This document shows, piece after piece, positions 9,064 through 20,745 of a stretch of DNA of 64,000 bases (position 1 is the stretch's first letter; each line of letters starts with the position of its first letter). The stretch lies in the NCBI RefSeq assembly GCF_030062155.1, contig NZ_CP118269.1, positions 1,426,001-1,490,000 on the forward strand, given 5' to 3'. The notes below the pieces were generated by a model. It did no database searches and was not told the origin of the DNA. It saw nothing but the letters and a program-made list of their open reading frames with translations. A program made the translations under genes and the position numbers. The stretch is from Pantoea sp. Lij88. Its GTDB lineage: Bacteria; Pseudomonadota; Gammaproteobacteria; Enterobacterales; Enterobacteriaceae.

Positions 9064-10466
9064 TTTTTTCTCCGGCGTCGCAGATCGACGTTGGTATTTA
9101 CCTGTGGCGGGACGCGCCAGAACACCAGCGCAGGCAGGATGATGATCAGCGACATGCACAGGTAGGTATAAATAAACATCTGATGCTCCGCCGCACTGTT
9201 CGCCGCGCTCTCGTGAGCAAAGGCGCCCAGCAGCAGCCCGGCGACGGTCACGCCGATACTCATTGAGAGCTGCATAATCATCGACAGCAGGCTGTTGCCG
9301 CTGGATGCCAGTTCATCGGGCAACTCTTTCAGCGTCAGGGTATTCATCGAAGAGAAGCGAATGGCGTTGACCATCCCCTGCAGAAACAGCACCAGCGGCA
9401 GCAGCCAGACCCAGCCCATGAGCGCCACCAGCGGGAACAGCAGAACCACCAGCGCCAGCGCCACGGTCGACATCACCAGCACGTTGCGGTAGCCATAGAG
9501 ATTGACGATGCGCACCACAATCCGCTTCATCCCCATATTGCCCAGTACCATCGGAATCATCATCAGACCGGCGTGAAACGGGCTGTAGCCCATGCCGAGC
9601 TGCAGAAAGATAGGCGTCATAAAGGGCAGCATGCCGCTGCCGATGCGGCCGGTAAAACTGCCGAGCAGGCCAATGGCGTAAACGCGATTATCAAACAGCT
9701 TCAGGCTGAACAGCGCATTCTCATTGCCGCGCGCATGCATCAGGTAGAACAGCAGAGAGAACATGCCGGTGAGGATCATCGCCCCCAGCAGCAGCGGAGA
9801 GCCGCCGCTGCTGCGCTGACCATCCAGCGCCAGTGTCAGGGTTGCCATGCCGGCGGCCAGCAGGATAAAGCCACCGAAATCAAAGCGCCGCGTCTGCATG
9901 CTGTAGTTGGGCATCAGCATCAGGGTAGCGATAGCACCTGCGATGCCCACCGGAATATTGATCAGAAAGATCCAGTGCCAGCTGGCGTACTCCACCAGCA
10001 CACCGCCCAGCGCCGGACCCAGCAGCGGGCCGATCTGGCCGGGCAGGGTCACAAAGGTCATGGCGGACATATACTGCTCGCGCGGCACGATCTTCATCAC
10101 CGTCAGGCGACCCACCGGCACCATCATGGCCCCGCCAATTCCCTGAACAACGCGCGACAGCACCAGCTGATCCAGCGTGCCGGAAAGGGCACAGAGCAGC
10201 GAGCCGAGGCTGAACAACAGAATCGCGCAGAAGAAGATGTTTCGCACGCCAAAGCGATCCGCCAGCCAGCCGCTGACCGGCAACATGACGGCCACCGTCA
10301 GCACGTAATAGACAATCACCGAGTGCATGTGCAGCGGGCTGACACCCAGGTCGTGCGCCATCGACGGGATCGCGGTATTCACGATGGTGGTATCCAGCGT
10401 CTGCATAAAAAAGCCGATGGCAACAATCCACAGTTGCCAGCGGACGTTAGTGTTTTGCGAAGTCAT
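9060..10466 (-). CDS. mdtD: MFS multidrug transporter MdtD (DHA2 family)
   Basis: A 468-residue protein of the 14-helix DHA2 drug:proton antiporter family. Helix 1 carries [16 protein letters not shown] and the helix 2-3 loop [13 protein letters not shown], both family hallmarks. It is a strong match to E. coli MdtD from memory. In E. coli MdtD is not needed for drug export by MdtABC and has been linked to iron/citrate efflux. I chose the ATG at 10466 ([13 protein letters not shown]), which aligns with E. coli and has a purine-rich site; an upstream in-frame start at 10490 lacks one. Confidence 0.92.
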   Translation of the reverse strand: MTSQNTNVRWQLWIVAIGFFMQTLDTTIVNTAIPSMAHDLGVSPLHMHSVIVYYVLTVAVMLPVSGWLADRFGVRNIFFCAILLFSLGSLLCALSGTLDQLVLSRVVQGIGGAMMVPVGRLTVMKIVPREQYMSAMTFVTLPGQIGPLLGPALGGVLVEYASWHWIFLINIPVGIAGAIATLMLMPNYSMQTRRFDFGGFILLAAGMATLTLALDGQRSSGGSPLLLGAMILTGMFSLLFYLMHARGNENALFSLKLFDNRVYAIGLLGSFTGRIGSGMLPFMTPIFLQLGMGYSPFHAGLMMIPMVLGNMGMKRIVVRIVNLYGYRNVLVMSTVALALVVLLFPLVALMGWVWLLPLVLFLQGMVNAIRFSSMNTLTLKELPDELASSGNSLLSMIMQLSMSIGVTVAGLLLGAFAHESAANSAAEHQMFIYTYLCMSLIIILPALVFWRVPPQVNTNVDLRRRRKK

Positions 10467-10512
10467 CGATCCCCCCGATAAAGGCGGCACGCCCGGAGCC
10501 TGCTCGCACCCA

Positions 10513-13500
10513 TTACGACTGCTGCGCGGCGGCCAGTGGGCGTTTTTTGCGCCGCAGCTTATCCATCATTAAATAGACCACCGGCGTAGTGTAAAGCGTC
10601 AGCAGCTGGCTCATCACCAGACCGCCCGCGATGGTAATCCCCAGCGGCTGTCGCAGTTCGGCACCGTCGCCGCTGCTCAGCACCAGCGGCAGCGCGCCAA
10701 ACAGCGCCGCCAGCGTGGTCATCATAATCGGCCGGAAGCGCAGCAGGCACGCCTGGAAAATCGCCTCCCGCGCGCTGAGCTGGCCATTGCGCTCGGCCTC
10801 CAGCGCAAAATCGACCATCATGATGGCGTTCTTTTTCACGATACCGATCAGCAGCAGAATACCGATGAGCGCAATCAGGCTGAAGGGCGTATCGAACAGT
10901 TCCAGCGCCAGCAGCGCCCCGACACCCGCCGAGGGCAGGGTAGAGAGAATCGTCAGCGGATGAACATAGCTCTCGTAGAGGATACCCAGCACGATATAGA
11001 CCGCGGCAATCGCCGCCAGCATCAGCCAGAGCTGGCTGCTTTGCGACTGCTGAAACACCTGTGCCGTTCCGGCAAAGCTGCCGCGCACGCTGGACGGCAC
11101 GCCAATCGCGGTCATGGTGCGCTCAATCGCTTCCGACGCCTGCGACAGCGACACACCCTCTGGCAGGTTAAAGGAGATCGTCGAGGCGGCCGACAGCCCT
11201 TCGTGGTTTACCGACAGCGGGGCATTCGCGGGCTGCCAGTGGGCGAACCACGACAGCGGAATCGCTTTGCCGTCACTATTGATCACAAACATCTGCGACA
11301 GGGCGCTGATATCCTGGGTATAGCGCGGATCGACCTCCATCACCACTTTGTACTGATTAAGCGGCTGATAGATGGTGGAGATCTGACGCTGACCAAAGGC
11401 GTTATTCAGCAGAGCATTGGCCTGAGAGACATCAATACCGAGCCGCGCCATGCTTTCGCGATCGTAGGTCAGCGCCATCTCGCTGCCCTTATCCTGCTGA
11501 TCGGAGTTCACATCGGCCAGCTGCGGCAGGGCGGAGAACGCCTCGCGGATTTTCGGCTCCCACGTCCGCAGCGCGCCGAGATCGTCCGACAGCAGTGAAT
11601 ACTGATAAGCAGCATTCGATTCCCGGCCGCCTGCGCGCAGATCCTGCACCGCATTCAGATAGAGACTGGCACCCGGCTCTTTCGCCAGTTTAGTGCGCAG
11701 TCGGGCGATGATCTCAAGGGCACTCTCTTTTCGCTCCGACAGCGGCTTCAGCGAGATAAACATCGAGCCGCTGTTGGTCCGCATCCCGCCGGTAAAGCCC
11801 ACTACGCTTTCTACTGCCGGATCGGCCCCGACGATCTCCATGAAATCCTGCAGCTTGCTGCGCATCGCCTGAAACGAAATGCTCTGGTCGGCAGAGATAA
11901 AGCCGGAGAGTCGCCCGGTATCCTGTTCGGGCATAAAGGTTTTCGGGATATGAACAAACAGCCAGCCGGTCAGGGCGATGGTGGCGAAAAACAGCAGCAG
12001 CACCCAGCGTGCATGGTTGAGCACCACGTTCAGCGATCGGCCATAGCCCTGCTGGATCGCCATCAGCAGCCGCCCCACGCCGCGCTGACGCGGCTGGCTG
12101 CGTGGCGCGTGCGGCTTCAGCAGATATGCGCACATCACCGGCGTCAGGGTGACCGAGATAAACAGCGAGATAAGAATCGACACCGACAGCGTAATGGAAA
12201 ACTCAGAGAAGAAGCGGCCAATCAGCCCGCCAATCATCAGTAGCGGCAGGAACACCGCAATCAGCGACAGGCTCATCGACAGCACCGTAAAGCCGACTTC
12301 ACGCACCCCTTTCAGCGCGGCGGCCAGCGGTTTCATGCCCGCTTCCACGTGGCGGGCAATGTTCTCCAGCACCACAATCGCATCATCCACCACAAAGCCG
12401 GTGGCGATGGTCAGCGCCATCAGCGACAGGTTATTCAGGCTGAAGCCGCACAGATACATCGCGGCGAAGGTGCCGATCAGCGAAACCGGCACGGCGACGG
12501 CGGGGATCAGCGTCGCGCGGCCCGAGCGCAGGAACACAAACACCACCAGAATCACCAGCACCACGGCGATGATCAGCGACTGCTCCACTTCATGCAGCGA
12601 GGCGCGAATGGTGGGCGAGCGATCCTGAGCAATCTCCAGGTCGATGGCGGCCGGGATCACCTCATGCAGCAGCGGCATTTCGGCGCGAATCCGATCTACC
12701 GTATCAATGACGTTAGCTTCAGGGGTTTTGCGGATCAGCAGCAGCACCGCGGGTTTACCGCGTGACATCCCGGCGTTGCGCACGTCCTGAACCGAATCCT
12801 CAACGGTCGCCACGTCCGACAGCCTGACCGCCGCGCCGTTGTTGTAGTGCACCACCAGCGGCTGATATTCATGGGCGGTCTGCAGCGCGTCATTGGTGCG
12901 TAACTGCCAGCGCTGTTGCAGATCATCCAGTGCGCCCTGGGGCCGCCGCTGATTGGCGTTGGAGATGGCGGTGCGCACCGCATCCAGCGAGACGCCCAGA
13001 TTAAACAGCGCCTGGGGATTCAGCGCCACGCGCACCGCAGGCAGTGAGCTGCCGCCCACGGTAACGTCGCCCACACCCTCAATCTGTGACAGCTTCTGTG
13101 CCAGCTGGGTCGAGGCGTAGTCATAGAGCTGACCGGGATTGTAGGTATCCGAGGTCAGCGTCATGATCATAATCGGCGCATCTGAGGGGTTAACTTTGCG
13201 ATAAGTCGGGCGGGACGGCATGCCAGTCGGCAGCAGGCTTTGCGCCGCGTTAATGGCAGCCTGCACATCGCGCGCCGCGCCGTTGATGTCGCGATCAAAA
13301 TCAAACACCAGAATGATGCGGGTACTGCCCAGCGAACTGGTGGAGGTCATTTCACTGACGCCTGCGATGCGTCCCAGCGAGCGTTCCAGCGGCGTGGCCA
13401 CCGACGACGCCATGATCTCCGGTGACGCACCCGGCAGTGACGCCGAGATGACAATCACCGGGAAGTCGACCTGCGGCAGCGGCGCGACCGGCAGCAGGCG

Positions 13501-13587
13501 GAAACCCAGAATCCCGGCCAGGGCGATGGCCAGCGTCAGCAGGGTAGTGGCGACAGGCCGATGAATGAACAGGGCAAAGAACTTCAC
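10513..13587 (-). CDS. mdtC: RND efflux pump subunit MdtC
   Basis: A 1024-residue RND inner-membrane pump, the normal length. It has the 2 x 6 helix layout with two large periplasmic loops (about 35-330 and 555-860). The first half includes [16 protein letters not shown] on helix 4, which carries the proton-relay aspartates. MdtC works with MdtB as an unusual heterotrimer, with MdtA as adaptor and TolC as the outer-membrane exit, exporting bile salts, novobiocin and siderophores. Its start overlaps the mdtB stop by four bases, so translation is probably coupled. Confidence 0.95.
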   Translation of the reverse strand: MKFFALFIHRPVATTLLTLAIALAGILGFRLLPVAPLPQVDFPVIVISASLPGASPEIMASSVATPLERSLGRIAGVSEMTSTSSLGSTRIILVFDFDRDINGAARDVQAAINAAQSLLPTGMPSRPTYRKVNPSDAPIMIMTLTSDTYNPGQLYDYASTQLAQKLSQIEGVGDVTVGGSSLPAVRVALNPQALFNLGVSLDAVRTAISNANQRRPQGALDDLQQRWQLRTNDALQTAHEYQPLVVHYNNGAAVRLSDVATVEDSVQDVRNAGMSRGKPAVLLLIRKTPEANVIDTVDRIRAEMPLLHEVIPAAIDLEIAQDRSPTIRASLHEVEQSLIIAVVLVILVVFVFLRSGRATLIPAVAVPVSLIGTFAAMYLCGFSLNNLSLMALTIATGFVVDDAIVVLENIARHVEAGMKPLAAALKGVREVGFTVLSMSLSLIAVFLPLLMIGGLIGRFFSEFSITLSVSILISLFISVTLTPVMCAYLLKPHAPRSQPRQRGVGRLLMAIQQGYGRSLNVVLNHARWVLLLFFATIALTGWLFVHIPKTFMPEQDTGRLSGFISADQSISFQAMRSKLQDFMEIVGADPAVESVVGFTGGMRTNSGSMFISLKPLSERKESALEIIARLRTKLAKEPGASLYLNAVQDLRAGGRESNAAYQYSLLSDDLGALRTWEPKIREAFSALPQLADVNSDQQDKGSEMALTYDRESMARLGIDVSQANALLNNAFGQRQISTIYQPLNQYKVVMEVDPRYTQDISALSQMFVINSDGKAIPLSWFAHWQPANAPLSVNHEGLSAASTISFNLPEGVSLSQASEAIERTMTAIGVPSSVRGSFAGTAQVFQQSQSSQLWLMLAAIAAVYIVLGILYESYVHPLTILSTLPSAGVGALLALELFDTPFSLIALIGILLLIGIVKKNAIMMVDFALEAERNGQLSAREAIFQACLLRFRPIMMTTLAALFGALPLVLSSGDGAELRQPLGITIAGGLVMSQLLTLYTTPVVYLMMDKLRRKKRPLAAAQQS

Positions 13588-16500
13588 TCTGCGGCCTCCG
13601 TGCGGCCAAAGCGGCGGCGGGTGGCGTGCGCCAGGCGATCAAACAGCAGGTAGATCACCGGGGTGGTGAACAGCGTCAGTACCTGACTCAGAATCAGGCC
13701 GCCGACCATCGCAATCCCCAGCGGATGACGCAGTTCGGCGCCGACGCCCGTGCTGAGCATCAGCGGCAGCGCACCGAGCAGGGCGGCCAGCGTGGTCATC
13801 AGAATCGGACGGAAGCGCAGCAGGCAGGCCTGATAGATGGCATCTGCCGGCTTCATGCCCTGTTCGCGCTCAGCCGCCAGCGCAAAGTCGATCATCATGA
13901 TGGCGTTCTTTTTCACGATGCCGATGAGCAGGATGATGCCGATGATCGCCACGATATCCAGCTCATTGCCGCTGAGCATCAGCGCCAGCAGTGCGCCGAC
14001 ACCCGCCGTGGGCAGCGTTGAGAGAATGGTGATCGGGTGAATAAAGCTCTCATAGAGTACGCCCAGCACGATGTACATCGCCACAATGGCCGCGACAATC
14101 AGCCACACGGTGCTGCTCAGTGCCGCCTCAAACGCCAGCGTGCTGCCCTGGAACTGGGTCATCAGCTCGGCGGGCATGCCAAGCTGCGCTTCCGCCTGTG
14201 AAACCGCCTTCACCGCATCTTCCAGCGAATAGCCGTCAGCTACGTTAAAGGAGAAGGTCGCCGACGGGAACTGGTCGAGATGGTTAATGCTGAGCGGCGT
14301 GTGACGCTGTTCAATGCGGGCGATGGCGCTCAGCGGCACGCTGCCGCCGTCGCTGCTGTTCAGGCGAATCGCATCCAGGCTTGCCAGTCCCGGAGTAGCG
14401 TTATTGTCCTGCTCCAGCACCACACGGTACTGATTCGCCTGGGTGTAGATGGTGGAGATCAGCCGCTGACCAAAGGCGTTATAGAGCGCGTTATCGACGT
14501 CAGCCATACTGATACCGAGGCGGCTGGCGCTGTCACGGTCAACGTTGACATAGGCTTCCAGCCCCTGATCCTGCCAGTCACTGCTGACATCGCGCAGCTG
14601 TGGCAGGGTGCTGAGGCGGGTCAGCAGCGCCGGAACCCAGGTGCTGAGCGACGACAGTGACCCCGATTGCAGCGTGAACTGGTACGGCGTGCGGCTCGCC
14701 TGAGTATCAATGGTGAGATCCTGCACCGCCTGCAGCCAGAGCTGCACGCCAGGCAACTGACTGACCTGCTGTTGCAGGCGCTGCTGAATGGCAGGAATGC
14801 GGTCGTCGCGCTGATCCAGCGGCTTGAGGTTAATCTGCAGCCGCGCGCTGTTCAGCGAGGCATTGGTGCCATCCACGCCGACAAAGGAGGTCATGCTCTC
14901 AACCGCCGGGTCTTTCATGATGATGGAGGCGACGTCGCGGGTGCGCTGCGCCATGCTGGCGTAGGAGACCGACTGCGGTGCCTGCAGCGTACCCTGAATA
15001 ATGCTGTTGTCCTGCTGCGGGAAGAAGCCTTTCGGGATCACCATCCACAGCAGCAGCGTCAGCACCAGTGTGCCGAGCGCCACCGACAGCGTCAGCCAGG
15101 GGTGGTTCAGCACCCGTTTCAGGCCGCGGCCATAGGCGGCGACGATACGATCAAACATCGCCTCGCTGGCCCGCGAAAAACGGTTCTGTTTGCGCAGCGA
15201 CTCTGCGCTCAGCATCCGGGCACACATCATCGGCGTCAGGGTCAGTGACACCACCGCGGAAATCAGAATCGCCACCGCCAGCGTCACGGCGAATTCGCGG
15301 AACAGGCGGCCAATCACGTCGCCCATAAACAGCAGCGGGATCAGCACCGCAATCAGCGAGAAGGTGAGGGAGATAATGGTGAAGCCGATCTCACCGGCAC
15401 CTTTCAGCGCGGCGGTCAGCGGTTTTTCCCCTTTTTCGATGTAGCGCGAGATGTTCTCAATCACCACGATGGCATCATCGACCACGAAGCCGGTGGCGAT
15501 GGTCAGCGCCATCAGCGTCAGGTTGTTAATGGAAAAGCCGAGAAAGTACATCGCCGCAAAGGTGCCGATCAGCGACAGGGGCACCGCCACCGCCGGGATC
15601 AGCGTGGCGGGCACGTTGCGCAGGAACAGATAGATAATCATCACCACCAGCGCCATCGCCAGTATCAGCTCAAACTGGGTGTCGTTGACCGACGCGCGGA
15701 TATTGGTGGTGCGGTCGGTGAGCAGTTTAACCTCTACCGACTTAGGCAGCGTGGCGGTCAGGCCAGGCAACATGGCACGGATATTATCTGCCGTGGCAAT
15801 AATATTGGCGCCAGGCTGACGCTGAACGTTAAGCACAATCGCCGCATCGCGGTTAGCCCAGGCACCGAGCCAGCTGTTTTCGGCACCCTGTTCGATAGTG
15901 GCCACGTCACCCAGACGCACCGGTGCGCCGTTTTTGTAGCTGATAATCAGCTGGCGATAATCCTCCGCGGATTTCATCTGGTCATTGGCTGACAGGGTGA
16001 CAGAACGGGTCGGGCCATCCAGGCTGCCTTTAGCCGAGTTGACGTTGGCATTGCTGATAGCAGTCCGCACCGTTTCGCTGGTCAGACCCAGCGCTGCCAG
16101 CGCCTGCGCATTCATTTTTACCCGCACCGCCGGACGCTGTCCGCCCGAAAGCGTGACCAGCCCGACGCCGCTGACCTGCGAAATTTTCTGCGCGACCCGC
16201 GTTTCCACCATGTCCTGCACCTGCGTCAGCGGCATGCTGCGCGTAGTCACAGCCAGCGTCATGATCGGTGGATCGGCAGGGTTGACTTTGCTGTAGACGG
16301 GCGGATTGGGCAGGTCGTTGGGCAGCAGGTTAGTGGCGGAGTTAATGGCCGCCTGCACCTCCTGCTCTGCCACATCCAGCGGCAGCGTCAGCTGAAACTG
16401 CAGCGTCACCACCGAGGCGCCGCCGGAGCTTTGCGACGCCATCTGTTTCAGGCCGGACATCTGACCAAACTGGCGCTCAAGCGGGGCGGTGATGGAGGAG

Positions 16501-16706
16501 GTAACGACATCCGGGCTGGCACCGGGATAGAGCGTGACCACCTGGATGGTCGGATAGTCGACTTCCGGCAATGCCGAAACCGGCAGGAAGCGGTAGCCCA
16601 GCACCCCGGCCAGCAGAATCGCAATCATCAACAGCGTGGTGGCGACCGGACGCAGAATAAACTGGCGTGACGGCCCGCCACTGTGATCGGGAGGCATGAC
16701 CTGCAT
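13584..16706 (-). CDS. mdtB: RND efflux pump subunit MdtB
   Basis: A 1040-residue RND protein of exactly the E. coli MdtB length, closely matching it from the N-terminus ([14 protein letters not shown]) onward. Helix 4 holds [19 protein letters not shown] with the proton-relay aspartates. MdtB and MdtC form a B2C1 heterotrimer; studies in E. coli indicate that MdtB carries most of the proton-coupling work. The start codon shares one base with the mdtA stop (TAATG), and the end overlaps mdtC, a chain that keeps subunit synthesis proportional. Confidence 0.96.
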   Translation of the reverse strand: MQVMPPDHSGGPSRQFILRPVATTLLMIAILLAGVLGYRFLPVSALPEVDYPTIQVVTLYPGASPDVVTSSITAPLERQFGQMSGLKQMASQSSGGASVVTLQFQLTLPLDVAEQEVQAAINSATNLLPNDLPNPPVYSKVNPADPPIMTLAVTTRSMPLTQVQDMVETRVAQKISQVSGVGLVTLSGGQRPAVRVKMNAQALAALGLTSETVRTAISNANVNSAKGSLDGPTRSVTLSANDQMKSAEDYRQLIISYKNGAPVRLGDVATIEQGAENSWLGAWANRDAAIVLNVQRQPGANIIATADNIRAMLPGLTATLPKSVEVKLLTDRTTNIRASVNDTQFELILAMALVVMIIYLFLRNVPATLIPAVAVPLSLIGTFAAMYFLGFSINNLTLMALTIATGFVVDDAIVVIENISRYIEKGEKPLTAALKGAGEIGFTIISLTFSLIAVLIPLLFMGDVIGRLFREFAVTLAVAILISAVVSLTLTPMMCARMLSAESLRKQNRFSRASEAMFDRIVAAYGRGLKRVLNHPWLTLSVALGTLVLTLLLWMVIPKGFFPQQDNSIIQGTLQAPQSVSYASMAQRTRDVASIIMKDPAVESMTSFVGVDGTNASLNSARLQINLKPLDQRDDRIPAIQQRLQQQVSQLPGVQLWLQAVQDLTIDTQASRTPYQFTLQSGSLSSLSTWVPALLTRLSTLPQLRDVSSDWQDQGLEAYVNVDRDSASRLGISMADVDNALYNAFGQRLISTIYTQANQYRVVLEQDNNATPGLASLDAIRLNSSDGGSVPLSAIARIEQRHTPLSINHLDQFPSATFSFNVADGYSLEDAVKAVSQAEAQLGMPAELMTQFQGSTLAFEAALSSTVWLIVAAIVAMYIVLGVLYESFIHPITILSTLPTAGVGALLALMLSGNELDIVAIIGIILLIGIVKKNAIMMIDFALAAEREQGMKPADAIYQACLLRFRPILMTTLAALLGALPLMLSTGVGAELRHPLGIAMVGGLILSQVLTLFTTPVIYLLFDRLAHATRRRFGRTEAAE

Positions 16707-17944
16707 TACTCACGCTCTCCTTTTGACGGCAGGGTCGCGCGGGTGGCGCGCGGTGCGTTGCTCTGCGGCGCAACGACCTCGACTTTCGCACCTTCGGTCA
16801 GGCGATCCAGACCATCGGTCACTACGCGTTCGCCTGCCTCCAGACCGGCGCTGACCACCACTTTCTCACTGTCCTGCAAGCCAGCCACCACGCTTTTCTT
16901 GCTGACCTTGTTGTCACTGTTCACCACCCAGACAAAGTGGCCTTCGTTGCCCATCTGCAACGCGGCAGGCGGGATCACCACCGCATCCTGCAGGGTGTTG
17001 ACCTTGAGTCGCACATTCACGAACTGATTGGGGAACAGCGTGTCATCCTGATTATCAAATCGCGCTTTGATTTTGATGGTGCCCGTGGTGACATCAATCT
17101 GGTTATCGAGGCTCAGCAGTTTGCCGCTGGCGATCAGATTCTTATTGCTGCGATACCAGGCCTCCACCAGCAGCGGCTGGCCGCTTTTCTGCGCCCTGAG
17201 AATGTCGCTGATGCTGTTTTCCGCCAGGGTAAAGACCACATCAATCGGGTGTGTCTGGGTAATCACGACGATACCGGTGGTGTCGCCGCTGGTGACGTAG
17301 TTACCGACATCCACCTGTTTCAGGCCGACCCGGCCGGCAATCGGCGCGGTGATGCGGCTGTAGGTCAGATTGAGCTGTGCGCTGGCGACGCCGCCCTCAT
17401 CCGCTTTCAGCGTGCCAAGCGTTTCACTCACCAGTGAGCGCTGGGTATCCAGTTCCTGCTGCGACACCAGCGAGGTTTTTGCCAGCTTCTCGAAGCGCGC
17501 CAGGTCGCGGCGGGCGTTAGCCAGGGTCGCCTGATCTTTTGCCAGCTGGCCCTGAGCCTGAGTTAACGCTACCTGATAGGGCCGTGGATCGACTTCTGCC
17601 AGCAGATCGCCTGCGTTGACCTGCTGGCCTTCGGTGAAGTGGATCGCCAGCAGATCGCCATTGACCCGGCTGCGCACCGTGGCCGTGTTAGCCGCCGTTA
17701 CCGTTCCCAGTCCGCTGAGGTATTGCGGCACGCTCTGGCTGGTGGCGGTCGCCGCCTGAACCGGTGCCAGGGGGCGATGAGCGCCGTCACCGCCGCCTTT
17801 GCCGCCACGCGGCGCAGGGGAATCAGACGGGCTGCTGTCCTGCAGCTGGGCGTTGTGCTGCCAGGCATAATAGCCGCCCGCGGCCACGGCGATCAGGGCC
17901 AGCACGATCAGGGTTTTCTTCATAACAGGATGTCGGGTGCTCAT
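16706..17944 (-). CDS. mdtA: Membrane fusion protein MdtA
   Basis: A 412-residue periplasmic adaptor with one N-terminal membrane anchor (about residues 9-27) followed by a Gly/Pro/Ser-rich linker. The HlyD-type barrel, lipoyl ([16 protein letters not shown]) and alpha-hairpin regions are recognisable. It links MdtBC to TolC. The ATG at 17944 is taken as start, with a GGAGAG 13 bases upstream; a second ATG seven codons in is possible. It is the first gene of mdtABCD-baeSR, so the operon promoter must lie in 17945-18183. I looked for a BaeR box there and saw no convincing one. Confidence 0.94.
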   Translation of the reverse strand: MSTRHPVMKKTLIVLALIAVAAGGYYAWQHNAQLQDSSPSDSPAPRGGKGGGDGAHRPLAPVQAATATSQSVPQYLSGLGTVTAANTATVRSRVNGDLLAIHFTEGQQVNAGDLLAEVDPRPYQVALTQAQGQLAKDQATLANARRDLARFEKLAKTSLVSQQELDTQRSLVSETLGTLKADEGGVASAQLNLTYSRITAPIAGRVGLKQVDVGNYVTSGDTTGIVVITQTHPIDVVFTLAENSISDILRAQKSGQPLLVEAWYRSNKNLIASGKLLSLDNQIDVTTGTIKIKARFDNQDDTLFPNQFVNVRLKVNTLQDAVVIPPAALQMGNEGHFVWVVNSDNKVSKKSVVAGLQDSEKVVVSAGLEAGERVVTDGLDRLTEGAKVEVVAPQSNAPRATRATLPSKGERE

Positions 17945-18183
17945 GATTGTTGATGCTCTCCAGCAGTGACGTAGTCCCAGGCGCAGGCATGAAATAGTTA
18001 GCCTGCAAACGACAGAGTGTAGTCGCCTCTGACGGGCAGAATTTGAAGGAAATAAGGATATCTGTCAGGGCCGGGTAATTATGCCTGTTCTGACATTAAT
18101 CGCAGCACAATCGTCATAAAGGGATGAAATCACTTTGCTATGCTGAGAGACAGGCCGTTTTTCAGGTAAATCAGGAGCAGATA

Positions 18184-19143
18184 ATGAGTCAGAATCAAAC
18201 CCGGCAGTTGGGTGACAGTGGTATTACGGTGCCGTTGCTGACGTTTGGCGGCAATGTGTTTGGCTGGACGGTGGATCAAGCCACCTCGTTTTCTCTGCTG
18301 GATGCGCTGGTGGAGCGGGGGCTGTGGTTTATCGACACCGCCGACGTCTATTCCCGCTGGGCACCGGGCAATAAAGGCGGTGAGTCGGAAACCATTATTG
18401 GTGAGTGGCTGAAAAAAAGCGGCAAACGCGACCAGATCGTGCTGGCAACTAAAGTCGGTATGGAGTTGTCGCCTGAGAAAACCGGGCTGAAACCGCAATA
18501 TATCCGGCAGGCGGTCGAGGATTCTCTGCGCCGCTTGCAGACCGACTACATCGATCTCTACCAGGCACACCGCGACGATGAGGATACGCCGCTGGCGGAC
18601 ACCCTGAGCACCTTTGACAGCCTGATCCGCGAGGGCAAAGTGCGAGCCATTGGTGCCTCGAATTACAGTGCGGCGCGGCTGCAGGAGGCGTTGCAGGTGA
18701 GTGAAGCGAAGGGGCTGGCGCGTTACGAGACCCTGCAACCGCAATATAACCTGTATGACCGCCAGCCTTATGAGGCTGAGCTGGAGCCGGTGGTGAGAGC
18801 CCACGGCTTAGGCGTTATTAACTACTACTCGCTCGCCAGCGGCTTCCTCAGTGGTAAATACCGTGATGCGGCAGATGCCGGGAAAAGCGCACGCGGTCAG
18901 GGCGTGGTGGAGAAATACCTTAACCCGCGCGGCCTGCGGATTCTGGATGCGCTGGATGCCATCAGTGAAGCGCATCAGGTGACGCCGACGCAGGTCGCGC
19001 TGGCCTGGCTGATTGCCCGTCCGGGCATCACCGCACCAATCGTCAGTGCCACGTCGCTTAAACAGCTCGACGATCTGGCTGGCGCGATGCAGCTGACGCT
19101 GACCCCGGCGCAGATTGATCAGCTGGACCAGGCAAGCCGTTAA
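18184..19143 (+). CDS. Aldo/keto reductase
   Basis: A 319-residue (beta/alpha)8-barrel oxidoreductase. The catalytic tetrad is visible: Asp51 and Tyr56 (DTADVYS), Lys90 (LATKVG) and His129 (YQAHRDD). The C-terminal NADPH-binding part is conserved (APIVSATSLKQL). Such enzymes reduce aldehydes or ketones with NADPH. The start at 18184 has AGGAG seven bases upstream; an in-frame extension of 20 codons to 18124 has no such support. It is transcribed away from mdtA as a single gene with its own terminator. The substrate is unknown. Confidence 0.9.
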   Translation: MSQNQTRQLGDSGITVPLLTFGGNVFGWTVDQATSFSLLDALVERGLWFIDTADVYSRWAPGNKGGESETIIGEWLKKSGKRDQIVLATKVGMELSPEKTGLKPQYIRQAVEDSLRRLQTDYIDLYQAHRDDEDTPLADTLSTFDSLIREGKVRAIGASNYSAARLQEALQVSEAKGLARYETLQPQYNLYDRQPYEAELEPVVRAHGLGVINYYSLASGFLSGKYRDAADAGKSARGQGVVEKYLNPRGLRILDALDAISEAHQVTPTQVALAWLIARPGITAPIVSATSLKQLDDLAGAMQLTLTPAQIDQLDQASR

Positions 19144-19148
19144 CGTCA

Positions 19149-19169
19149 GGGGGCGCTAGCCCCCTTTTT
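19149..19169 (+). terminator. Rho-independent terminator of the aldo/keto reductase gene
   Basis: A 6-bp GGGGGC/GCCCCC stem with loop GCTA is followed by five T residues, six bases after the stop codon. Confidence 0.9.
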
Positions 19170-19215
19170 ACTCTGCGCCTGTTAAAAAATGCGCCTCCCG
19201 CCCAAAGAATAACCA

Positions 19216-19237
19216 TTCAGAGATCCCGATCACACTT
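19216..19237 (+). promoter_or_regulatory. Candidate CRP site upstream of the porin gene
   Basis: A 22-bp stretch has a perfect right half (GATCACA) and a weaker left half (AGAGA in place of TGTGA). It lies 115 bases before the start of a sugar porin, a class of gene often controlled by catabolite repression. The core promoter downstream is not clear. Confidence 0.35.
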
Positions 19238-19351
19238 GCATTAATAAACGGATGTTACGGGGAACTATGCGCACGTATTTATAAAAAGCAGAGGTTAGCC
19301 AGCACTATCCTCTGCGCGTCCCTTTCCGTAACTCACATAAGAATAAACAAG

Positions 19352-20692
19352 ATGAAAAACAGAAAAGCACATGCTTTTTCCGTTGCCCGTGTGGCAACCG
19401 GCACCCTGATTGTGGCCATGTTTTCTTCACAGGCCCTGGCCGCTGACGCCCTGAGTCCGGACTCCGAATGGATGTTTGGTGACTGGGGTGGCTACCGAAC
19501 GCAGTTACAGGACGACGGCATTAAGTTTGACGTCAACTACACCATGGAGAGCGCGGCGAATTTAGGCGGCGGTGCAAATACCAACACGACCATGCGCTAC
19601 AGCGATCAGTGGACGTTCGGCACCAATTTCGATCTGCAGAAGCTGCTGGACTGGCAGGATGCCGAGTTCCAGATGACCGTGACTAACCGTAACGGACAGA
19701 ATCTTTCGGATCAGGTCGCCGATCAGCGCACCGGGATGCTTTCGTCGGTACAGGAAGTTTACGGTCGCGGCCAGACCTGGCGTCTGACGCAGTTCTGGTT
19801 ACGCAAAGGGCTGTTTAACGATGTCGTCGATCTGAAAGCCGGACGCGTGACGGTCGGTGAAGATTTCGATAATTTCGACGGTAATCTGTTCCAGAACCTG
19901 GCGCTGGGTAGCGGGCAGGCGGGTAACTGGCGCGGCGACCGCTGGTTCAACTGGCCGGTTTCGCAGTGGGGCGGTCGGGTTAAGTTCAATATCACGCCGG
20001 ACGTCTTCTTCCAGGTCGGTTTCTATAATCAGAACCGCGCTAACTACGATCGGGGTGATGGCTTCCGTCTGGACACCAGCAATTCCGAGGGCAATCTGGT
20101 GCCGGTCGAACTGGGCTGGAAACCGACCTTCGGGCCGGCGAACTTACCGGGTAATTACCGCATCGGTTACTACTATTCGTCGGTGGATGGCGATGTCTAT
20201 GGCAGCTGGCGCAACGGCGGCTATCAGGATCAGGCGCACTCTTATGGCGGCTATCTGCTGTTACAGCAACAGCTGACCGCGCAGGATGGCGATGTGAATC
20301 GTGGTCTGGGCGTGCGGGTGCAGGCGGTGATGAACGATCACAAGACGTCGAAGACCGATAACTACCAGTCTATCGCCTTTACCTGGACAGGACCGTTTGA
20401 TGCCCGTCCGCAGGATGAGATCGGCGTAGGCGCGTCGCGTATTCATGTGAACAGCGACTATACCCGCTCACTGCGTCAGCAGAATCAGGCCAATGGCGAG
20501 AGCCGCTTTGACAGCCCGACGTATCTGCCGATTCAGGAAGGTTCAGAGTACAACTATGAGGTTTACTACAACGCCAAAGTGACCAACTGGATGTCACTGA
20601 GACCCAACCTGCAGTATGTGGTTGCACCGGGCGCGGTAAGCGAAGTGAAGGATGCGTTTATCGGCGGTATCAGCGCCAATATTGCATTCTGA
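19352..20692 (+). CDS. Carbohydrate-selective porin, OprB family
   Basis: A 446-residue outer-membrane protein. The signal peptide ends at residue 30 (SSQALA, then ADAL). The mature protein opens with EWMFGDWGGYRTQLQDDGI, the OprB-family opening, and ends in phenylalanine (ISANIAF), as outer-membrane barrels do. Members form 16-strand pores for glucose and other sugars. It stands alone between a terminator and a bidirectional terminator. The candidate CRP site upstream suggests carbon-source control. The sugar it admits cannot be read from the sequence. Confidence 0.9.
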   Translation: MKNRKAHAFSVARVATGTLIVAMFSSQALAADALSPDSEWMFGDWGGYRTQLQDDGIKFDVNYTMESAANLGGGANTNTTMRYSDQWTFGTNFDLQKLLDWQDAEFQMTVTNRNGQNLSDQVADQRTGMLSSVQEVYGRGQTWRLTQFWLRKGLFNDVVDLKAGRVTVGEDFDNFDGNLFQNLALGSGQAGNWRGDRWFNWPVSQWGGRVKFNITPDVFFQVGFYNQNRANYDRGDGFRLDTSNSEGNLVPVELGWKPTFGPANLPGNYRIGYYYSSVDGDVYGSWRNGGYQDQAHSYGGYLLLQQQLTAQDGDVNRGLGVRVQAVMNDHKTSKTDNYQSIAFTWTGPFDARPQDEIGVGASRIHVNSDYTRSLRQQNQANGESRFDSPTYLPIQEGSEYNYEVYYNAKVTNWMSLRPNLQYVVAPGAVSEVKDAFIGGISANIAF

Positions 20693-20700
20693 TTCTCAAT

Positions 20701-20728
20701 AAAAACGGCACCGTCAGGTGCCGTTTTT
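20701..20728. terminator. Bidirectional terminator between the porin gene and yegD
   Basis: A perfect 12-bp stem (AAAAACGGCACC with its complement, loop GTCA) has T-runs on both strands and serves the two converging genes. Confidence 0.92.
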
Positions 20729-20745
20729 ATTATTGCAGTACCCGC

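Noticed and set aside
10960..11598. Long open frames antisense to mdtC, mdtB, baeS and mdtD (for example 10960-11598, 14667-15248, 9573-10481, all +)
   Set aside because: They are GC-driven shadows of strongly conserved genes, rich in His, Gln and Arg, with no family motif or ribosome site.
17945..18183. BaeR box upstream of mdtA
   Set aside because: The stretch around 18040-18060 (TTTCCTTCAAATTCTGCC on the minus strand) only loosely resembles the remembered box and needs shifted spacing.
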